Assembly: GCA_033725935.1 (NCBI GenBank)
Contig: MU867085.1
Coordinates: forward strand, 124,001-188,000
DNA from: Cladorrhinum sp. PSN259
Taxonomy: Eukaryota; Ascomycota; Sordariomycetes; Sordariales; Podosporaceae
DNA length: 64,000 bases
Direction of reading: 5' to 3'
Below the pieces are notes generated by a model. That model had not been told where the DNA came from. It was given only the letters and a program-made list of their open reading frames with translations, and made no database searches. The number at the start of each line of letters is the position of its first letter. The first letter of the stretch is position 1. Shown piece after piece: positions 58,153-64,000 of this stretch. The translations under genes were made by a program, and so were the position numbers.

Positions 58153-60310
58153 CTTAACGGGGTGTTTGAGGTCACTCGAGACCTCACCGACGACAGTAGT
58201 GATAATTGACGGATTTCGATCGTGGAGTGGAAGGGGAGGAGGTGGAGGGGTCGAGGGGCTGGGTGGCTGGGGGTGGATGTCGACCAAAAAAAATGTCGAC
58301 CTCCGACCTGGTTGCGATGGGCGACGGGGCGGAATGTGGTACAGACGTCAAATGTCTCGCGCGTCGTCGTGGGAAGATGGATGAATGGAGATGCGACGGC
58401 TCGATATAACTGGCAAATGAACAAGAATGATGATTAAAGAAAGCAGCAGAAATCGCCAAACGAGAGTGGGAAGTTTCAACGAATGTATCGAGGCTCAAAA
58501 ACTCGTCATAGCCCTATTAGCAGTGATTAGGTGGTTGTGCCTGTCGAAGGCTTGAAAGCGACGAAGGGATGGCGTTGCTGGGGAAAAAGGAGAGCGGCCC
58601 AGCGCCAGAGCCAAGGCTCCGAGCGCTGACGAGTTTGCGAGCCACTCAGATTCCCTCATTGAGCCCCACATCCCTGCCGCCATGGAATTGAATTTCTTGA
58701 AACTGTCTCGCCAAATTAGCCTAATTCGGCACGGTTGTTTATTATTGGACCACTGCGCCTCTGGTGAACCTTCCACAAGTCCGACAGCTTTCACATCGCA
58801 ACTTCCTCGTTGTGTTGTTATTGAAGTCAGCTCCCATTCGAAGTTGCCATATATTTTTCACTTTTCGATAAAGTTTAGGTCTGTTTTTTGTGCCAATTGG
58901 TCGCTTGATAATTGAGGAGACATCTTGTTCGATTGGCCAATATGCCCTTGTCTGTGTGCAATTTCCTTGTCTCGTATTTCTGGCTTGGAGCATCGTTTTG
59001 TTCGTGTTTCTATCTCTGCAATTTGTGCGACAGGGAGTAAAGATTCTCCACGTTGATCTTGAGGGCGAGGGCCAAATGCTACATGTAAATCTAGGCTCGA
59101 AGCACACCTAACTCTGTCTCCGATCCAGCCTCGAGAGCCGAACCAACTTTTGATCCTCCACTGGTCTGTCAGCCGCGACTAATGCCATGATCAAACTTTC
59201 GTTTTCAGTATCCCAGTAACTAATTCATATTTCTTACTTGTGCAAGATAAAGCTGGAAGTACTATCTAAGAGACCTCAAATGTTGTCACAGAGTACGTTT
59301 TCAAACCTTGCCAGCATATCGCATCCACAAGGTTTGTGTTATCATCACAGTGATTGAGGCGAGAAACCCAACACACGTGGAAATTGATCCAAGTATTTAA
59401 ATTCACCAGGCGGGGTGCATTTCGGAGTGCAGTTACTCGGGATTGAATTTTCTAGCCACCAAAGCACTCAATGTAAGTCACATAAGGTATCGAGAACCTT
59501 GCTGGCCAGACAATAACGCGTCAATACAACCTAGCATTTTTTGCAAACTTAAGTTTCGCTTTGCTCCATAGTGATCGCAGTAGTCAGGAAAGGCCGTGTG
59601 GCTTTCTCAATCTAGGATTTCAGTTTCCTCCCAAAATATTAGGAGCAAGCAGATTTCATCAGTCTATACCAGCACCCCATTCGCCTTATCTTTGAGTCAA
59701 TTTCTAAGAGGGTTTAAGTGATTGATCAAAGATATTCCATATACAAATTCAATTATTCATTGTCTTGAGTAGGTCTGCGACATAGTTAGCTCTCAAATCC
59801 TTTCTGCACCTGACTCATGTTCTACATCGCCGTTTTAAAAGTCAACAACAACTGCAGTAAGAGTTTTAACATTTCTTAATATTGTATCACCTGAACCAAC
59901 GACAATCGTTTCTACATTACAAAATAACAAGATTGCTCAATCAAAATATGGAAGAAACATGGAGACAAGCGATTGCATATGCCTTACTCAAAGAAGGTAA
60001 GAGAAAATGAAAAGTTAAAATAAAAGTAAGGGCAAGTACTCGGATTTGATGGTTTAAAATGAAACAGGAAATTACAACCTAGAACACTGGCCGAGCTGAG
60101 CCAACTCCAACTCCAACTCCCAGCTCTGTTCCAATGCCTCAAACTCAGAAAACAAATCCGACCCAAACTGCCCGTGCATTCAACCCGATCTTCCACAAAT
60201 AAAACAGACCACGAAGACAGAATCTTTGTGTGGCCTGCCGAATGAGATCGAACAGTGGTCTTGAGTTCGATCAATCGTGCGAGATAAAAGTCCCGTTGAC
60301 CGCACTCAAT
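58153..60310. other. long upstream region of CHS7, no supported gene
   Basis: 2.2 kb. The first 300 bp (58153-58450) are rich in G/GGA on the plus strand, i.e. pyrimidine-rich on the CHS7 sense strand, as in fungal leaders. 59100-60060 is AT-rich with no long frame. No RNA gene was recognised. Confidence 0.5.
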
Positions 60311-60571
60311 TCACCAAAAGAATACCGGAGGGTAGACATAATGGTGCACTGGAACTGGGACCGGGACCGGGTAGGGATGGTAGTGATGATGGTGGTAGTT
60401 GTGATGGTAGCTATGATGGTGATGGTAGTTGTAATGGCAATGACAAATTGGCGGCGGCGGAGGTGGCGGAGGAGGACGACGAGGCGGAGGCGGAGGAGGC
60501 GGCGGCGGCGGCAGTTGTTCACAATGACAACCACCCATAGTATCTGCAAAGCGAACTGATTTGGTCACCAT
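60311..60571 (-). CDS. small Pro/His/Tyr-rich ORF
   Basis: An 86-codon frame with a true ATG at 60571. It begins MVTKSVRFADTMGGCHCEQL, followed by two runs of Pro (10 and 9) split by RR, and then a His/Tyr-rich part (CHCHYNYHHHHSYHHNY) and PVPVPVPV. The N-terminus looks like normal protein sequence. The His/Tyr part comes from an imperfect GATGGTAGT-type minisatellite on the plus strand, and the Pro part from a GGC/GGA-rich tract. It may be a real small secreted or metal-binding protein, perhaps spliced at a GTGAAT donor near its end (about 60315), or only repeat sequence. No family is recognised. Confidence 0.35.
   Translation of the reverse strand: MVTKSVRFADTMGGCHCEQLPPPPPPPPPPRRPPPPPPPPPICHCHYNYHHHHSYHHNYHHHHYHPYPVPVPVPVHHYVYPPVFFW
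60378..60520. repeat. GATGGTAGT-like minisatellite and GGC/GGA-rich tract
   Basis: On the plus strand, imperfect repeats of GATGGTAGT occur at 60378-60440, followed by GGCGGCGGAGG-type low complexity to 60520. The tract supports both the Pro-rich and the His/Tyr-rich parts of the minus-strand ORF. Confidence 0.75.
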
Positions 60572-61044
60572 GGGATGAGTTTGCAGAGTTCTTTTTGCTC
60601 GACATCATCCCAATCATTAAGCTAGCAGACGAAAGGAAATATCAGAGACGGATGAAATGGGGAACAAGGGGGGTTTCAAAGACATCTGCTGGATCCTGAT
60701 GCGCGGGACTTGTCACTTTGAAGTGGCTTGGTGACTTGTAGGACTTGGGAGCTGTTGCCGTGACAATACTATATGCTGTGACAGACTGTGTCGCCCCTCC
60801 CTTCACACGCTGTTCGAACTGCTATCGAGCGTTGGGCAACACATGTGGCCACAAGGGCGAGATATCTCTGGCTAGAATCTTGTGAGAGCAAACACGGTGT
60901 TGGACTCCAGGATGGAGCTCTACCAATCACCATGATACAAAGAAGACTGCACGTGAATTATTCCTGATATCCTGGTCAATGGACGAGATACCTATTCGTA
61001 TGTGTCTACAATCGTAACCATTTTCGACGTTATGCTACTTCCCC
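60572..61044. other. intergenic, no supported gene
   Basis: Between the small ORF and the end of the alcohol dehydrogenase gene. No long frame or RNA is seen. Confidence 0.5.
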
Positions 61045-62369
61045 TTAGTCGAACGTGATGACAGCCCTGAAGCGAACCTTCCCACCCAACATGGCGTCTA
61101 GAAGTAACAGTTAGCAGTTGTTCCGTGTTATGCAATCTAATCGCAATCTATATACGTACTGAATGCGTCGTTCGCCTTGTCAAGAGTGAACTTCTCAATC
61201 AAGCAGTCAATATTCTGAAGCTGAGTGAAGGCGATGGCTTCTTCCGAGTCAGTGGCGTGACCACATGGCCAAACCTGTACTGACATTCCATACTTGAGCT
61301 GTGAGGCAAAGATTAGTAAATGGACCAGCTTATGGTGCGAGGAATGCTGAGGACACTTACCATGGCCGCCGTATTGATAGGAATTTCACCAGGAACTATC
61401 ATCACTGTTAGCTTTTCAAGCTAGTGCAACTGGGGTGAAGGTTGAACATACCAGAAAGAATCAACAGCTTCCCCAGAATTCCCAACCCAGTCAGCAATCC
61501 AGGCATTGAATCGCCATTGGGATTGGTCGCCACAGCAAGTGAAGCACCACCCAGAGCCTTGAGAGCCTGACCGGCATCGACTTTGTTGGTATCGATATAC
61601 TCGTGAGCACCTAGTTCCCTAGCAAACTTCTCCTTGTCTTCTCCTCGGGAGATGGCGACAACACGGTACCCGAACTTGTTGGCATACTGAATGGCCAAGT
61701 GACCCAGTCCGCCCAGTCCCTGGATAGCGACCGTCTCACCGACTCCAATGTTCATCTTTCTTATCGAGTTGAAGACGGTCATGCCGGCGCAGAGGATGGG
61801 TGCGTATTTGGCTGCATCGACCGACTCAGGAACGGGGGCGGCGGCTTCACTTCGGAGGATCACGTATTCGGCAACTACATAAGAGGTCAGCATCTATCTA
61901 TAAATCCTCAAGAGCAAAAAAAGAGAGGTGAATGAACTCACATCCACCAGGCTTGGTCTCCCCATTGATGACCTGGTTATCGCACATCTGGTGGTATCCC
62001 TTCTTGCAAGCCTTGCAAGTGCCGTCATGTCCACCATGCCATCCCGATCCGACCCTGTCACCGACCTTCCAGGCTCCCGCACCGTCCCCTACAGCGACGA
62101 CTCGTCCGATGATCTCATGACCAGGAACAATAGGGCTGCCACACCAGTCAGCAAAGATACTGGCACAGTAAAGAGGGGGAAAACACTTACAATCCACCAC
62201 CCATAACATTCTGCTGAGCAAAGACATCAGAGAAACAAACACCGCAGGCCTCAACCTTGACCAACACCTCTCCCTTGCCCGGAAGCTTTAGCGGAGCCTC
62301 CTCAACAGTCAAAGGAGCACCCTTCTCCTTGAAGACAGCCTGCCGATAAGTCTGAGGGAGGGACGGCAT
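61045..62369 (-). CDS. zinc-dependent alcohol dehydrogenase (MDR family)
   Basis: Six exons on the minus strand: 62369-62191, 62135-61942, 61874-61452, 61395-61361, 61298-61160 and 61097-61045; 340 residues. The GroES-like half has GVCFSDVF (catalytic Cys), FPIVPGHEIIG (Gly-His-Glu; formed by the first splice), GDRVGSGWHGGHDGTC and CKACKKGYHQMC. The Rossmann half has IQGLGGLGHLAIQYANKFG for NAD(P). The C-terminus ends VRFRAVITFD. It oxidises an alcohol or reduces an aldehyde; the substrate is unknown. The structural zinc site appears to have Cys at three of four usual positions, with Asp (HDGTC) in place of the first; this variant may be normal for this fungal subfamily. The 35-nt fourth exon is small but keeps phase. 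Confidence 0.92.
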
Positions 62370-63530
62370 TTTTATATCCGGTTCTTTACTTTTCTTCCAG
62401 CTTTGTTGTTCTTGTTGTTCTTCTTGTTCTTCTTGTTCTTGTTGTTCTTCTTGTTCAAGTTGTTGTTGCTGTTGCTGCTGGTATTTGCCTTGTCAAAAGA
62501 AATCAGTACAAAAACAAGAGTTAAAGACCAGAATGATGAGGTTGCTTACTTGGAATCGACCACCCTTTATATCATCCCCCCCTCCTACACCTCCACACAT
62601 GTACAAATCCCCTACATCTTACCCCTAGTGATTTACATGTGAACTAAAGTCACGGGTTTAAACCGAAAATCGGGATTACATTCCACTCCATTGCACCGTT
62701 TTTCCGACGCCAACCTACTTTCAAATCTGCATACCACGCCCCACCTGCCGAAAGGAGTTATCAGGAGTTGAAATGAAACTGCAGCAAGCAAGGCGAGTTG
62801 CTGACAGATACCCTCTCGGGCTCTGACCAATAGGATCATTGGCATATACCCGATAAACCCCCGGGTTTTTACCCCAACCACATTTCATGTTCAGTGTGGT
62901 TACTCATCACATGTACATCATGTTGCGGAATGAAATCATGATGGATACATAAGTGCATTAGATGGATGGGCATGTGCCTTTGAATGGTTTGGTCGAACCA
63001 ACTGTAGGTAGGGTAATGGACTAAAATGGGGGGAGGTAGCGAACTGAAGCAGGGGGCGGTTGATAAGATCGGGTGAGCTTTGGGAGGATGGCAGTAGGTA
63101 TTTCCCTAACTTTGTAGCTCCTCCGAATCAGTCACAAAAGCGGTTGCATTGAATCTACCTTTCTTTATTATTTCCTTCCACATCTAAGTAGCTAAAAAAT
63201 GACTGAGATTCTCAATGTAAAAGGCAGAGGCAGGGAGTTATGCTGAAGCCAAAAACTGGTCCCAAGTTTCTGCTCTTTCTTTCTCGGAACTGCTTTGCGC
63301 AGGCTGCATGTGCATAGGTGGTTAGGTCATCACTCAGCTTTAACAGGTTCCGAGTTAATATATTCCGCGGTTTATGATGAGCAATATTCTGCATGCTGCT
63401 TAGCAACGAAATAGATGAACCACTGTACCCTCATGTGGCATTCTAATTACTAGCTATACTACATGTAAGGCGCCACAGATCATGAAAGCTCTTCTAAGAT
63501 CTAGATACACTTGTTACTAAGACAAATATT
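62370..63530. other. promoter of the alcohol dehydrogenase; MFS 3' side
   Basis: No supported gene. A TTC/TTG triplet tract lies at 62403-62482, directly upstream of the ADH start. Downstream is non-coding sequence with a few short frames. Confidence 0.5.
62403..62482. repeat. TTC/TTG triplet-rich tract in ADH leader
   Basis: About 80 bp of mixed TTC and TTG (GTT) triplets. On the ADH sense strand this is an AAC/AAG-rich leader starting about 34 nt before the ATG. Confidence 0.8.
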
Positions 63531-64000
63531 CTAAACTGACACCCTGCCCTCCTCCTTCTCTTCACCAACAAATCTCCTCCTCGTCAAAAACATTGCACAA
63601 ACCATGTACACACCTCCAGCAGCAATAACCAGCACCCAAACCTTGCCAACGCTCTCGACAATAACATCCACACACCTCTCCCTCACCTCATCCGAAACAG
63701 ACTCCAAAACCGCACTTCTCGCTCCCGCAATTGCCCCCCTTATCTCATCATCAGAGAATTCACCAAATTCCCCCAACACATCCTTTAATCCCAAGAAAGT
63801 CCTAGACTGAAATACAGCACTGGCAATAACAAGCGCGATCAACTGACTCTGCCCTTGCGAGATATTCAAGAACTGAATCATGTCCGCTGCCCTCTCTGGT
63901 GGGACCAGTAAATTACCCACCGCATACCCAGCTTGGGAGGTGGCCATTCCCAGGCCGAGCAGGACCGCATACCCGTTTATGTTCGCTGTCGAGGTCTCCC
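63531..64000 (-). CDS. MFS transporter, C-terminal part (runs off window)
   Basis: The frame is open from the window edge (64000) to a TGA at 63531, so the start lies beyond the window. 156 residues are visible. The sequence has a membrane-helix-like start (NINGYAVLLGLGMATSQAGY), a helix LIALVIASAVFQSRTFLGL, a polar loop with an acidic cluster (GEFGEFSDDEIRGAIAGA), and a last helix VWVLVIAAGGVYMVCAMFL, ending in a charged tail RRRFVGEEKEEGRVSV. This layout fits the C-terminal end of a 14-helix DHA2-type major facilitator transporter. Substrate cannot be inferred. Confidence 0.72.
   Translation of the reverse strand, partial: ETSTANINGYAVLLGLGMATSQAGYAVGNLLVPPERAADMIQFLNISQGQSQLIALVIASAVFQSRTFLGLKDVLGEFGEFSDDEIRGAIAGARSAVLESVSDEVRERCVDVIVESVGKVWVLVIAAGGVYMVCAMFLTRRRFVGEEKEEGRVSV

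Overview
This window is nuclear DNA of a filamentous ascomycete (Pezizomycotina, most likely a sordariomycete). The evidence is many short GT-AG introns (about 45-110 nt) with CTAAY-like branch points, a tRNA-Lys with an intron after position 37, and fungal-only families: CHS7, MVP1, a LaeA-like methyltransferase, a NACHT/ankyrin STAND protein with an N-terminal hydrolase, DUF6594 and fungal CorA-like proteins. All gene models below are hand-built from reading frames and splice phase. Starts were placed at real ATG codons and every exon join was checked for phase.

Layout. 1-8 kb: accessory region with two membrane-protein genes on the plus strand, DUF6594 (1831-3268) and a nine-exon CorA-like protein with an intact GMN motif (3891-7734). 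8.6-12 kb: an NmrA-like protein (minus) divergent from a LaeA-type methyltransferase (plus). 12.9-15.3 kb: a UvrD-type helicase whose C-terminus carries RecB/PD-(D/E)XK nuclease motifs, preceded by a short spliced basic leader. 16 kb: tRNA-Lys(CTT). 17.6-19.2 kb: DUF2235 hydrolase. 19.2-24.6 kb: mostly non-coding, with a decayed Cys-rich gene relic, a nested inverted repeat and one F-box-like hypothetical gene. 24.6-29.6 kb: a 1548-residue hydrolase-NACHT-ankyrin NLR-like gene. 30.5-36.5 kb: a multi-pass membrane protein divergent from a cytochrome P450, followed by a FAD phenol-hydroxylase-type monooxygenase.

37.6-58 kb is largely housekeeping: an unrecognised protein, mitochondrial ribosomal proteins uL15m and bS6m, the sorting nexin MVP1, the neddylation ligase DCN1, a 1187-residue zinc-finger-like protein and the chitin synthase chaperone CHS7. 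60-64 kb holds a Pro/His/Tyr-rich small ORF, a zinc alcohol dehydrogenase and the 3' end of an MFS transporter that runs off the window.

Most notable: (1) the hydrolase-NACHT-ANK gene, with catalytic Ser and His and Walker motifs readable, and a long unrecognised C-terminal domain; (2) the helicase-nuclease fusion with a possible mitochondrial leader; (3) an in-frame TAG in the 1187-residue gene followed by 116 open coding-like codons in the same frame; (4) a 1.28 kb intron in DCN1 containing a 159-codon ORF. No complete transposon, CRISPR array or rRNA was seen.
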